NCBI GenBank assembly: GCA_934278005.1
Contig: CAKQWG010000152.1
Location: 1 to 7,565, forward strand
Length of the DNA stretch: 7,565 bases
Direction of reading: 5' to 3'
DNA from: an uncultured Pirellulaceae bacterium
GTDB taxonomy: Bacteria; Planctomycetota; Planctomycetia; Pirellulales; Pirellulaceae
In this document: in pieces, positions 1-6,569 of the stretch
Position numbering within the stretch: position 1 is the first letter of the stretch
Layout of the letters: each line of letters begins with the position of its first letter
Made by a program: the position numbers and the translations under genes
Notes under the pieces: generated by a model
The model's database searches: none
Told to the model about the DNA's origin: nothing
Seen by the model: the letters and a program-made list of their open reading frames with translations, nothing else

Positions 1-205
1 CTACTACAAAATGTGGCCCACCGCTCCGCGTCGGTATTAACGAACTACAAGAGGCAGTTTCGATGCAGGTTTCTGGAGCAGGTCTCTATGGACTCTGCAT
101 TGTGGCCGCAGAGAAGAACGCTGTTGGCTGGATCACATCTCCTGCGAGTCCGGTGTGTTTAACGTGCCTGCGAGTCCGGTGAGTGTGTCGTAGTTACGCG
201 AGCAG
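1..205. other. Gene-poor left edge, no convincing CDS
   Basis: This stretch lies downstream of the minus-strand sialidase gene and runs off the window. Plus-strand frames 1 and 3 are open from base 1 to stops at 160-162 and 178-180, and frame 2 stops at 38-40. None of the short peptides resembles a protein I recognise. A 3' tail of a plus-strand gene entering from the left is possible but unsupported. The only clear structure is the direct repeat at 141-181. I see no T-run terminator for the sialidase gene here. Confidence 0.4.
141..181. repeat. 15-bp direct repeat, 26-bp period
   Basis: The core cctgcgagtccggtg occurs perfectly at 141-155 and again at 167-181, separated by 11 bases. It lies about 25 bases beyond the sialidase stop codon, in non-coding sequence. 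Two copies with a fixed period could be a remnant of a dispersed intergenic repeat or a regulatory site. The sequence alone does not decide which. Confidence 0.6.
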
Positions 206-1384
206 TTACTGTTGAGCGCGGATCCACGCTTCGTTGAAGCGCGCGTGCTTGATGGTTTTGCCAGAGAACTTTTGCTGGTCCTCATGGGTGTAGGTGCAGT
301 GGATCGTTCCATCGGCGGCTTGGATCAGCGTTGGGTAATGGCCTGAGCCCATCTCGGGTTGGAAGCTCTCCAAGGCGCGTTGTACGGGCCACGTCTGACC
401 TTCGTCATCCGACAGATAGAGCGTCAGCACATGGCGACCATCGGCCACGTCGTTGACTGCCAGGATCCACGCGCCACTGCGTAACGCCAGGGCGGCCACG
501 CTGGAACCAGAATTGACGATCTCGCTGGGGACTTCAGTCCAGTTCATTCCTCCGTCACTGGATTCGGCGCGCCGGACAACCGGCGAATCTCGCATGAAGG
601 CTACCAAGTTGCCATTTTTCTTGCGCACCGTCGAAGGTTGAATGCCGCGTTGGGTAAGTGGCCGACTGAACTCCCAGGTTTGTCCGGCATCTTCAGTGAA
701 GGCAAACATGGCGCAGTTAAAGGTGTCCGAGTACAGACCGAGCATCATGCGTTTTTCATCGAGCATGATTGGCGGCTGGCGTGGCATCCATCCCAGTCGC
801 TGGAAGAGCTTGTCGCCGACGACCGCCCCGATGGCGTCAGTCCGCGCTAGGTATTCTGCCTTGAGTTCTGGAGTCAGTTCCGTGGCTGCATGGATCTCGG
901 CCACGCGTTTGGCTAGCCCTTCGGTAAAAGCCTGTTCGGCATCGCTGGGCAAGCAGAAAATGGCGTCCTGCCAAGTCCAGCGCGGCGCCGCTTCCCCCTC
1001 GAAATCGGTCGAGGTGCGGTACTTGAGAAAATAGCTGCGCACCAGATTGTCGATAGACGAGATCCAAAACATCCACAGCCGTCCATCGTTATCGATAAAC
1101 AGCGTGCAGTTCTGGTCGGGCAGGCCCGCATTGTCAGCCATCAGAAATGGAGGCGACCAATGCTCCTCGCCGCGTTTCTTGCGAGCTCCCAGGATGACCA
1201 AGCTGTCATCTTTGCGTTCGCCGTGGCCATGGAACCAACAAGCGAGCAAATCACCCGACGGGGTTTCGACGATACTAGAGGAGTGGTTATGAAAATCTTC
1301 AGCTGGGAATATCAACTGCGATTCATAGTGCGGGGCGTCGGGAACTGCTACCAACAGCCAAGCCACAGCGATTGCCCACAACAT
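206..1384 (-). CDS. Exported sialidase-family (BNR/Asp-box) protein
   Basis: This 392-aa protein looks like the secreted exo-alpha-sialidase/BNR-repeat family common in planctomycetes, which folds as a six-bladed beta-propeller. Three Asp-box motifs are visible: TEDAGQTW (residues 230-237), SSDGGMNW (275-282) and SDDEGQTW (325-332). An N-terminal HNHSSSIVETPSGDLLACW block (32-50) and a C-terminal GHYPTLIQAADGTIHCTYTH block (348-367) fit the family as I know it. A short hydrophobic N-terminus (residues 2-15) suggests export, though it lacks a basic n-region. The ATG start is well supported: an in-frame TGA lies two codons upstream, and an AGGA Shine-Dalgarno (plus-strand 1393-1396) sits 8 bases before it. 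True sialidase activity is not established, since many relatives have unknown glycan substrates. The gene stands alone and is divergent from the next one. Confidence 0.85.
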   Translation of the reverse strand: MLWAIAVAWLLVAVPDAPHYESQLIFPAEDFHNHSSSIVETPSGDLLACWFHGHGERKDDSLVILGARKKRGEEHWSPPFLMADNAGLPDQNCTLFIDNDGRLWMFWISSIDNLVRSYFLKYRTSTDFEGEAAPRWTWQDAIFCLPSDAEQAFTEGLAKRVAEIHAATELTPELKAEYLARTDAIGAVVGDKLFQRLGWMPRQPPIMLDEKRMMLGLYSDTFNCAMFAFTEDAGQTWEFSRPLTQRGIQPSTVRKKNGNLVAFMRDSPVVRRAESSDGGMNWTEVPSEIVNSGSSVAALALRSGAWILAVNDVADGRHVLTLYLSDDEGQTWPVQRALESFQPEMGSGHYPTLIQAADGTIHCTYTHEDQQKFSGKTIKHARFNEAWIRAQQ

Positions 1385-1392
1385 GTTTCAAG

Positions 1393-1396
1393 TCCT
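1393..1396 (-). promoter_or_regulatory. Shine-Dalgarno of the sialidase-family gene
   Basis: On the minus strand this reads AGGA, 8 bases upstream of the ATG at 1384. It is the clearest ribosome binding site in the window. With the in-frame stop just upstream of the ATG, it fixes the start of this gene. Confidence 0.6.
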
Positions 1397-1451
1397 AGAA
1401 AACGTGGAAACGGGAATGAATTGCGGAAAAAACCGGATAAATGGCCCTGTA

Positions 1452-1472
1452 GCGGGGCATTTCTTGCTCCGC
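1452..1472. promoter_or_regulatory. Hairpin in the divergent intergenic region
   Basis: GCGGGGCA (1452-1459) pairs with TGCTCCGC (1465-1472) over 8 base pairs, one of them G-T, around a 5-base loop. It is near the middle of the 149-bp spacer between two divergently transcribed genes. It could be an operator dyad or a 5'-leader hairpin for the sialidase transcript. No T-run follows on either strand, so an intrinsic terminator is unlikely. Confidence 0.4.
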
Positions 1473-1492
1473 AAGCCATTGTAAACCATAAT
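1464..1492 (+). promoter_or_regulatory. Possible sigma70-type promoter for the 1534 gene
   Basis: TTGCTC at 1464-1469 and CATAAT at 1487-1492 are 17 bases apart. The -10 box matches five of six consensus bases, but the -35 only three of six. Transcription would begin near 1499 and give a leader of about 35 bases. The -35 element overlaps the right arm of the hairpin at 1452-1472. This is a weak prediction, because planctomycete promoters are poorly defined. Confidence 0.25.
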
Positions 1493-1533
1493 AGAGATAT
1501 GCGTCTGTGCTTCTCTAATGGGATTTTGTCGTC

Positions 1534-2712
1534 ATGTTTGCAGCCATCAAAATTTGGGGCGCCGCGTTCGGCCTGTTGTTAGGAACGCTGGGTTTTAACT
1601 GCGCCGCCCAGGCCGGGCATCCCTGGGGCGTAGGACATGGGCACTTCCATCATGGACATCACCATGGGGTTGGATATGGAAGCTATGGCTATGGATATGG
1701 ATCGAGAGCGATCTATACAAGCAACCTGTGGGGCGGCGGTTATGCCTGGAGCGGATACCGAGGGCTGGGCTACAGTAGCATCAGCTATAGTGGTTGGGGC
1801 TACCCGAGCTGGTATGTGCGGCCGGCGGGTTACACCAGCTTCTACGCCAACATTTCCCGGCCCATGACGATCTATCCGCGGCTGGCCTATTACGAGCCGA
1901 TCGCCGCGTACTATGCCCCCACTGTCTATGGCTATGCGCCCAGTTATTATGACTACGCGCCTAGTTACTGTTTGCCGACCGCCGTCGAATACGAACCGGC
2001 CGTGGTAGTTCCCAGCGAATATGGCCCCGCTTATTGCGACGCGTGCGACGCGGTTTCTGAGAACGCTGTAGAGAACGCTGTAGAGAGCACTGTAGAGAGC
2101 ACTGTAGAGAACACTGTACAGAGCGAGCTGCTACTGAGCTCCACTAACAGCCATGGCATACCCGACCAGTTGCTTGCGTCGGCGGATGCAATTTTCCAAG
2201 CCGGCGGTTATCAGCTAGCGGCAACAGCCTACGCGCAGTTGCATGTTCGATATGGCTCGAGCGACTTGATTTTCGGGCGGCGCTTTATAGCTCAAGTGGC
2301 TTGTGGCGACTACGACCAAGCGGCCGTGGTGTTGGTATCGGCACAAGGCGCCGGCTTTCCCATCGACCGGTCGCTTGCTTCGACGAGCGACTGGAGCCAG
2401 CTGTTGGCCCCTCAGGCAGAGGCTGTAGAAGGTTGGACGGAGAGCTTGGCACACCATGCACTGCAGGCTCAAGGTCAACACGGGGCGCAGCAGGCCGATC
2501 AGCACGAGGCACTTGAACTGATGGCCACTTGGCTCAATTTGACTGGCCGGCCCGAGCGAGCTGGTTTATTCTTGGCGATGGCTGAGCGTTTGTCCACCGA
2601 GGAGAATTTGCCGCTGTCCAGCGACAGTGCGGCGCGCAGCAGCATTGCGTCGACAGAAGAAGTCCCCGCCCCATCGCGGGCTGCAGCTAAGTTAGTGCTG
2701 CGGAAAGACTAA
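1534..2712 (+). CDS. Exported Gly/Tyr/His-rich protein with TPR-like tail
   Basis: I cannot assign a function to this 392-aa protein. Residues 1-27 form a signal peptide with a hydrophobic core and a probable cut after AQA. A His-rich patch follows (residues 35-44, HGHFHHGHHH), then a Gly/Tyr/Ser-rich segment to about 145 with repeated GYG and YAPSYY motifs, and a linker with four cysteines (C146, C168, C171 and the signal-region C23). Residues 176-195 are five tetrapeptides of the ENAV/ESTV type. From about 210 to 355 the sequence becomes helical and TPR-like, with AIFQAGGYQLAATAY, ACGDYDQAAVVL and LNLTGRPERAGLFLAMAERL as successive two-helix units. This layout suggests a periplasmic or surface scaffold. 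The His patch may bind metal, which is speculative. A weak GGGA precedes the ATG. The final codons lie in the first copy of a 22-bp repeat that continues past the stop. Confidence 0.8.
   Translation: MFAAIKIWGAAFGLLLGTLGFNCAAQAGHPWGVGHGHFHHGHHHGVGYGSYGYGYGSRAIYTSNLWGGGYAWSGYRGLGYSSISYSGWGYPSWYVRPAGYTSFYANISRPMTIYPRLAYYEPIAAYYAPTVYGYAPSYYDYAPSYCLPTAVEYEPAVVVPSEYGPAYCDACDAVSENAVENAVESTVESTVENTVQSELLLSSTNSHGIPDQLLASADAIFQAGGYQLAATAYAQLHVRYGSSDLIFGRRFIAQVACGDYDQAAVVLVSAQGAGFPIDRSLASTSDWSQLLAPQAEAVEGWTESLAHHALQAQGQHGAQQADQHEALELMATWLNLTGRPERAGLFLAMAERLSTEENLPLSSDSAARSSIASTEEVPAPSRAAAKLVLRKD
2059..2118 (+). repeat. 12-bp tandem repeat, five in-frame copies
   Basis: The unit gagaacgctgta and its close variants gagagcactgta and gagaacactgta run in register with the codons, encoding ENAV ENAV ESTV ESTV ENTV (residues 176-195). 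The first pair is identical and the second pair is identical, which suggests stepwise duplication. The segment separates the low-complexity N-terminal half from the TPR-like C-terminal half, so it is probably a flexible linker. Confidence 0.85.
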
Positions 2713-2752
2713 GTTAGCGCTGCGGAAAGACTAAGTTACCGCTGCGGAAAGA
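2687..2752. repeat. 22-bp tandem repeat, three copies, across a stop codon
   Basis: Copies occupy 2687-2708, 2709-2730 and 2731-2752. Each begins ctaagtta and ends gctgcggaaaga, and they differ only at unit positions 9 and 10 (gt, gc, cc). The first copy encodes the last residues of the upstream protein (KLVLRKD after the Ala run). Its stop codon TAA is at the start of the second copy. Because 22 is not a multiple of three and each unit contains both TAA and TAG in different frames, later copies are non-coding. Confidence 0.9.
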
Positions 2753-2849
2753 GTAGAATTTTCCCACCCCCCGCCGAAGAGCAATGATTGCACTTCAACA
2801 TCCGGATCCGGCAGTCCGGCCCCTCCACGCTTGAAAGAAATGGAACTCA
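2713..2849. other. Intergenic spacer between the two plus-strand genes
   Basis: It holds most of copies 2 and 3 of the 22-bp repeat and then a GC-rich stretch with the perfect palindrome CCGGATCCGG at 2802-2811, followed shortly by another CCGG. I see no hairpin followed by a T-run and no good -10/-35 pair, so read-through from the upstream gene is possible. Confidence 0.4.
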
Positions 2850-4328
2850 ATGGCTACGCGAGTATATCGATTCACTGTGGCGTTTGTGTTCGCATGCAGC
2901 TGTTTGCTCGGCGCAGGGAATTCTACGTGGGCAGCACCGCAGGATGACGAACCAGCTGCCGCCGATGTGAGCCATGCCGAGGAAGACCTAGTTACGCAGG
3001 GTATCATTGATTTTGCCCGGGACGTGAACCCCATCTTGACCAACAAATGCCTGGAGTGCCACGGGCCCACGGAGGCCAAGAACGATTTTCGAGTCGACAT
3101 CGCCACCTCGCTGCTGGACTACATCGAACCGGGCGACGCTGAGGGGAGTTCGTTGTGGACGGACTATTTGACAACCGACGACGCCGACATGCACATGCCG
3201 CCGGTAACCGTCGAGCAGGAACGGCGTTTGACTGCGGCTGAACTAGCTACGATCAAACTGTGGATCGACGAAGGGGGAATGTGGAATCTAGCTATCGAGG
3301 AGGTCCCGACGGAAGTTCCCCCCACGTCCCTGGCTGCGCGGATCTGGCATTTCCAAGGCTTGCTGCATCCGGCCACAGTCCATTTTCCAATTGCTTTGTT
3401 AACTGTGTCCACCTTCTTCGTACTGTTGTCGTTTGTCAGGCCCAGCACGTGCGGCCCGGTCGCCTTTCACTGTTTGTGGATTGGTGCCCTGGGTGGTGTA
3501 GTGGCTTCGGCAGCAGGCTGGGCGTATGCCGTGCACGAGGGCTACGGCCCGAGTTTCTCATTTGATCTGTTCAATAGCGCCATCGACCGCCATCGCTGGT
3601 TGGGCATCGCGGTCACTATCCTAGCTGTGGTCTTAATTCCGATCGCCATGTCTGTTCGCCGCACCGAGCGGGTTGGCATGCGACTGATCTGGCTGCTCGG
3701 CTCGCTGCTGCTACTGGTGGGCGTGTGCATAACGGGATTTCAAGGAGGCGAATTGACCTATGGAGAAGGGCACTACGAGAAAGAATTCTTCAGGCTATTC
3801 CCTGAGACCTTAGATGAGTCAGCCGTAGAAACCAAGGCTGACAGCGTGGCAGACATGGAAGCTGACGGCTCGGTAGCCGTCGGTGAGGCTGGTGAGCTCG
3901 AGAGCGCACCCTTGCCGGTAGACACGGCACCGGAATCGCCGACGGATACTCCAGCTGCCGAAACTCCGGCTACTGAGACACCAGTTGCTGAGACACCAGC
4001 TACTGAGGCGCCAGCTACTGAGGCGCCAGCTACTGAGGCGCCAGCTACAGAGGCACCAGCTACAGAGGCACCAGCTACTGAGGCACCAGCTACTGAGGCG
4101 CCAGTTACTGAGACACCAGCTACAGAGGCACCAGCTACAGAGGCACCAGCTACAGAGACACCAAGCACAGAGACACCAGCTACAGAGACACCAGGCACAG
4201 AGACACCTGCTGGGGGCGCGGTTGAAAACAGTTCCGCGGAGGCTCAGGCGGCTACCGCTATGGACGAAGAATCGTCGAGACCGCCGCCGGTGATTCAGCC
4301 ACCAGCGTTAGGTGAGCCTGCCCCATAG
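2850..4328 (+). CDS. Cytochrome c (PSCyt1-like)/DUF2231 membrane protein with PATE repeat
   Basis: This 492-aa protein is probably a membrane-anchored c-type cytochrome acting in periplasmic electron transfer; its partners are unknown. A signal peptide covers about residues 1-29. A planctomycete-type cytochrome domain spans about 54-146: DFARDVNPIL, the haem-binding CLECH (67-71), MHMPP (114-118, M116 a plausible distal ligand) and a closing LWIDEGG. A DUF2231-like domain follows with four hydrophobic segments near 172-195, 205-228, 249-268 and 278-298, and conserved-looking LLHPATVHFP and DRHRW. After a GGELTYGEGHY stretch comes an acidic region, then 17 five-residue units (369-453) of the A-T-E-A/T-P type, and a Pro-rich C-terminus. 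If the signal peptide is cleaved and there are four spans, both ends face the periplasm. GGAA at 2842-2845 is a possible ribosome binding site. The gene lies 137 bases after its plus-strand neighbour, so co-transcription is possible. Confidence 0.85.
   Translation: MATRVYRFTVAFVFACSCLLGAGNSTWAAPQDDEPAAADVSHAEEDLVTQGIIDFARDVNPILTNKCLECHGPTEAKNDFRVDIATSLLDYIEPGDAEGSSLWTDYLTTDDADMHMPPVTVEQERRLTAAELATIKLWIDEGGMWNLAIEEVPTEVPPTSLAARIWHFQGLLHPATVHFPIALLTVSTFFVLLSFVRPSTCGPVAFHCLWIGALGGVVASAAGWAYAVHEGYGPSFSFDLFNSAIDRHRWLGIAVTILAVVLIPIAMSVRRTERVGMRLIWLLGSLLLLVGVCITGFQGGELTYGEGHYEKEFFRLFPETLDESAVETKADSVADMEADGSVAVGEAGELESAPLPVDTAPESPTDTPAAETPATETPVAETPATEAPATEAPATEAPATEAPATEAPATEAPATEAPVTETPATEAPATEAPATETPSTETPATETPGTETPAGGAVENSSAEAQAATAMDEESSRPPPVIQPPALGEPAP
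3954..4208 (+). repeat. 15-bp tandem repeat, 17 in-frame copies (PATE type)
   Basis: Seventeen 15-bp units in codon register encode residues 369-453. The order is AAETP, ATETP, VAETP, seven ATEAP, VTETP, two ATEAP, ATETP, STETP, ATETP, GTETP. Units such as gctactgaggcgcca and gctacagaggcacca recur as near-identical DNA, so this is recent tandem expansion and not only selection for composition. Several other frames stay open across the array purely because of the repeat. Confidence 0.95.
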
Positions 4329-4405
4329 GCTCGCGAGCGTAAACTCGTAGCGAAGGTTGTAAAGCGCGCGCCGTCGTTAGTTCACACTCTAAGGAAGCTC
4401 GCCAT

Positions 4406-4432
4406 CGGGCAGCGGCCAGTTCTTGCTGCCCG
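4406..4432. terminator. Hairpin between convergent genes, possible terminator
   Basis: CGGGCAGC (4406-4413) and GCTGCCCG (4425-4432) form a perfect 8-bp stem around an 11-base loop. It lies in the 122-base gap between the plus-strand cytochrome gene and the minus-strand DHH gene. On the plus strand a T5 run begins at 4448, about 15 bases beyond the stem, too far for a textbook intrinsic terminator. No T-run follows on the minus strand. A shared transcription end is plausible from its position. Confidence 0.4.
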
Positions 4433-4450
4433 GGCACTTGCACCGCCTTT

Positions 4451-5443
4451 TTACAGACCCAACTCCTGCATGGCTTGGCGCACCTTGGGCAGCACGATTT
4501 GCGCGGCTTGCTCATAGGTGCCGTCTATAAAAGCTCCGGCAGCGGCTTTATGTCCGCCCCCGCCGAACTCGCGGGCCAACGCATTGCAATCCACCGCGCT
4601 GCGGCTCCGGAAGCTCATCTTGCAACCGCCGCTCTGTTGTTCGACGAAGATCACGGCGACCTGTGTGCCTTGAATGGCCAGAGTCAGATTGATGGCGTCT
4701 TCAGTATCGCTGGCGACTGCGCCTGTTTCAGGGAAATCGGCTTTGAGCACATGGGTGTAGACCAGTTTGCCGTCCAGTTCCGTTTGAGTGCGCGAGAGGA
4801 TGCGGCCACGCAGGCGGATTCGGCCCAGGGTATCGCGTTCGTACAGCTCTCCGTAAATCTCCGCTGGCACCGCACCGCAGTCGAGCAACTCTGCGATAAC
4901 TCGATAGGTCTCACTCGTGGTCGAACCAAAGCGGAACCAACCGGTGTCGGTGGCGATGGCGGCGTATAGGGCCGTGGCCATTGGCTTAGTGATCGGGACT
5001 TGCATATGCTTGGCCAGCTTAGCTATCAAGTGACCGGTCGCCTCAGCTCGAGTGTCCTTGAAGAATTCGGTCCCCAAGTCATCCTCGCCCACGTGATGAT
5101 CGATACACAGCTTCTGTCCGGAGAAATTGCGCAGCACGTCGCCCATGGGACCTAGTTGCGCCCAGGCGCTGGTATCGAGCACGATCATGCAATCGCCATC
5201 CACGTCGTCCGCAGCGACGGTTTCGCCGATGACTTCAATGCTGTTTTGTGGGTCGATAAAAGACAGCGAAGGGGGAGTTGGGTGACCATTGACAATCCGC
5301 ACCTCTTTTCCCAGTTGCTGGAGGATGCCGGCCATGCCCATCTCGCTACCGAGTGCATCGCAGTCGGGACGAATATGGCTGGTTAGCACAAAGCGGTTGC
5401 TAGCGTGAATCCGCTCGGCGAGTAAGTCCCATTGAACAGTCAT
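4451..5443 (-). CDS. nrnA: DHH/DHHA1 phosphoesterase, NrnA-like nanoRNase/pAp phosphatase
   Basis: This 330-aa protein has the normal length and layout of NrnA, a cytoplasmic Mn-dependent enzyme that degrades oligoribonucleotides a few bases long and, in many members, removes the 3'-phosphate of pAp. The DHH domain shows HIRPDCDALGSE (residues 23-34, metal-binding H and two D), the LDTS motif with D90, IDHH (114-117) and TDTGWFRF (165-172). The C-terminal DHHA1 domain ends in GGGGHKAAAG (294-303), the substrate-binding glycine motif. All expected metal ligands appear present. A weak GGA lies about 7 bases before the ATG. The gene sits 62 bases downstream of ribF on the same strand. In many bacteria nrnA and ribF are near neighbours in the rbfA-truB region, and this pair fits a shortened form of that cluster. 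Whether pAp or nanoRNA is the main substrate cannot be read from sequence. Confidence 0.9.
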   Translation of the reverse strand: MTVQWDLLAERIHASNRFVLTSHIRPDCDALGSEMGMAGILQQLGKEVRIVNGHPTPPSLSFIDPQNSIEVIGETVAADDVDGDCMIVLDTSAWAQLGPMGDVLRNFSGQKLCIDHHVGEDDLGTEFFKDTRAEATGHLIAKLAKHMQVPITKPMATALYAAIATDTGWFRFGSTTSETYRVIAELLDCGAVPAEIYGELYERDTLGRIRLRGRILSRTQTELDGKLVYTHVLKADFPETGAVASDTEDAINLTLAIQGTQVAVIFVEQQSGGCKMSFRSRSAVDCNALAREFGGGGHKAAAGAFIDGTYEQAAQIVLPKVRQAMQELGL

Positions 5444-5505
5444 CAGAAATCCGATCGCAGTAAGTTAGAGTTAATTAGAGTCAATTTCACGACAGTTGGC
5501 GCGAG

Positions 5506-6495
5506 CTACTTTTGCCGTCCGACGATAGCGGCGCGGCAGGTTGCCACATCCTGAACAATTTGCAAGCGCAGCTGGTCAACCGTCTCAAATTTTTGTACGT
5601 CGCGGACCTTTCCAAGCATGGCGACTTGCAGCTGCCGTCCATACAACGATGGTCCGGCGTAGTCGATCAAATGGACTTCGACTTTGTTTTCCGTCTCCGC
5701 AAAGGTCGGGTTGGGACCGATGTGTACGGCGCACGCGTAGGTTGATGAACCGGTAGCGAGCGATTCGCGCGAGGATGCTTCGTTGTTGGCTGCGTCGCTC
5801 AATTCGACCCGTCCGGCATATACGCCGGGTTGGGGAATGAGCACGGGAATCTCAGTCAGATTAGCGGTCGGAAAGCCGATGGTCCGGCCGCGTTGGGCTC
5901 CGACGGCGACAATGCCGCTGACGACATACGGACTCGTCAGTAGTTCATTGGCCTGCTTCAGATCGCCCGCTGCGATATAGTTGCGAATGCGCGTGCTGGA
6001 AATCATGCCGGCGGCGTCCTGCGTAGGCTGGACTACCTCGAACTGCATGTGCGCTGCTTGGCACATTTTAGCTAGGCTGACAACATCTCCGTCGCGACTG
6101 CGCCCGAAGCGGAAATTCGGGCCTTCCACCACAGCGCGAGCCTGCAGGATTCCTACAATTTTTTGCTGGAAAAATTCGTGAGCCGACAGCGACAGCAGCT
6201 GCCAGTCTGTGGGATAGGCGATGAGCGCGTCGACTCCTAATCCGAACAGCAGCTCGGCGCGCCGTGCAATGCTGGTCAGCGGTCGCGAGAGGGGTCTATC
6301 AGGGAACAGCAGAGCCGCCGGGTGCGGGTCAAAGGTCATCACTAAAGCCGGCCCCGCACTTCGCACGGCGGTAGCCACAAGCTGCTTTATCAACTGGGCA
6401 TGGCCGCGATGCACGCCATCGAAATTCCCAACCGACACAGCCCCTCCCCGAAGTTCGGCAGGGAAATCGGCAAGGCTCGTCAGCAACTGAGGCAT
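5506..6495 (-). CDS. ribF: Bifunctional riboflavin kinase/FAD synthetase
   Basis: The 329-aa product phosphorylates riboflavin to FMN and adenylylates FMN to FAD in the cytoplasm. The N-terminal FAD synthetase domain shows GNFDGVHRGH (residues 23-32), the nucleotidyl-transferase signature, TFDPHP (54-59) and ISSTRIRNYI (165-174). The C-terminal kinase domain shows GRTIGFPTAN (203-212, including the PTAN Mg/ATP motif), GVYAGRV (224-230), HIGPNPTF (258-265) and VEVHLIDY (272-279). A Ser/Ala/Asn-rich insertion at about 233-252 lengthens one loop of the kinase domain. The frame stays open upstream to 6933, but that extension is Arg/Gly-rich with no family similarity and overlaps the upstream gene. 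The ATG at 6495 puts the signature at the usual distance from the N-terminus. No clear Shine-Dalgarno is seen. The gene follows the NAD(P)HX dehydratase by 74 bases and precedes nrnA. Confidence 0.95.
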   Translation of the reverse strand: MPQLLTSLADFPAELRGGAVSVGNFDGVHRGHAQLIKQLVATAVRSAGPALVMTFDPHPAALLFPDRPLSRPLTSIARRAELLFGLGVDALIAYPTDWQLLSLSAHEFFQQKIVGILQARAVVEGPNFRFGRSRDGDVVSLAKMCQAAHMQFEVVQPTQDAAGMISSTRIRNYIAAGDLKQANELLTSPYVVSGIVAVGAQRGRTIGFPTANLTEIPVLIPQPGVYAGRVELSDAANNEASSRESLATGSSTYACAVHIGPNPTFAETENKVEVHLIDYAGPSLYGRQLQVAMLGKVRDVQKFETVDQLRLQIVQDVATCRAAIVGRQK

Positions 6496-6569
6496 CGGCT
6501 GTGTATCTGGCGGGGCAAGCGGAGGGTGGCGCGGCGGAATTGAAAGGTGCAACTTTCCTCGAAAACCGC

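Noticed and set aside
1160..1582. Plus-strand 140-residue frame crossing the divergent spacer
   Set aside because: It is antisense to the sialidase N-terminus and overlaps the start of the next gene. No domain is visible and a real divergent pair explains the region better.
2850..2900. Lipoprotein signal at the N-terminus of the cytochrome protein (cysteines 16 and 18)
   Set aside because: The residues before these cysteines do not form a good lipobox. A normal signal peptidase site near residues 28-29 fits better.
3773..4198. Minus-strand 141-residue frame of Val-Ala-Gly-Ser repeats
   Set aside because: It is the antisense shadow of the 15-bp repeat in the cytochrome gene. Repeats with a length divisible by three keep other frames open automatically.
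3985..4293. Plus-strand 102-residue frame of LRRQL/QRHQ repeats
   Set aside because: It is a shifted reading of the same 15-bp repeat inside a clearly coding frame, with no independent start signal or domain.
5465..5481. TTAGAGT repeated at a 10-bp interval in the ribF-nrnA gap, with TTGACT on the minus strand resembling a -35 box
   Set aside because: No acceptable -10 element lies 16-18 bases from TTGACT, and two 7-bp copies in an AT-rich gap may arise by chance.
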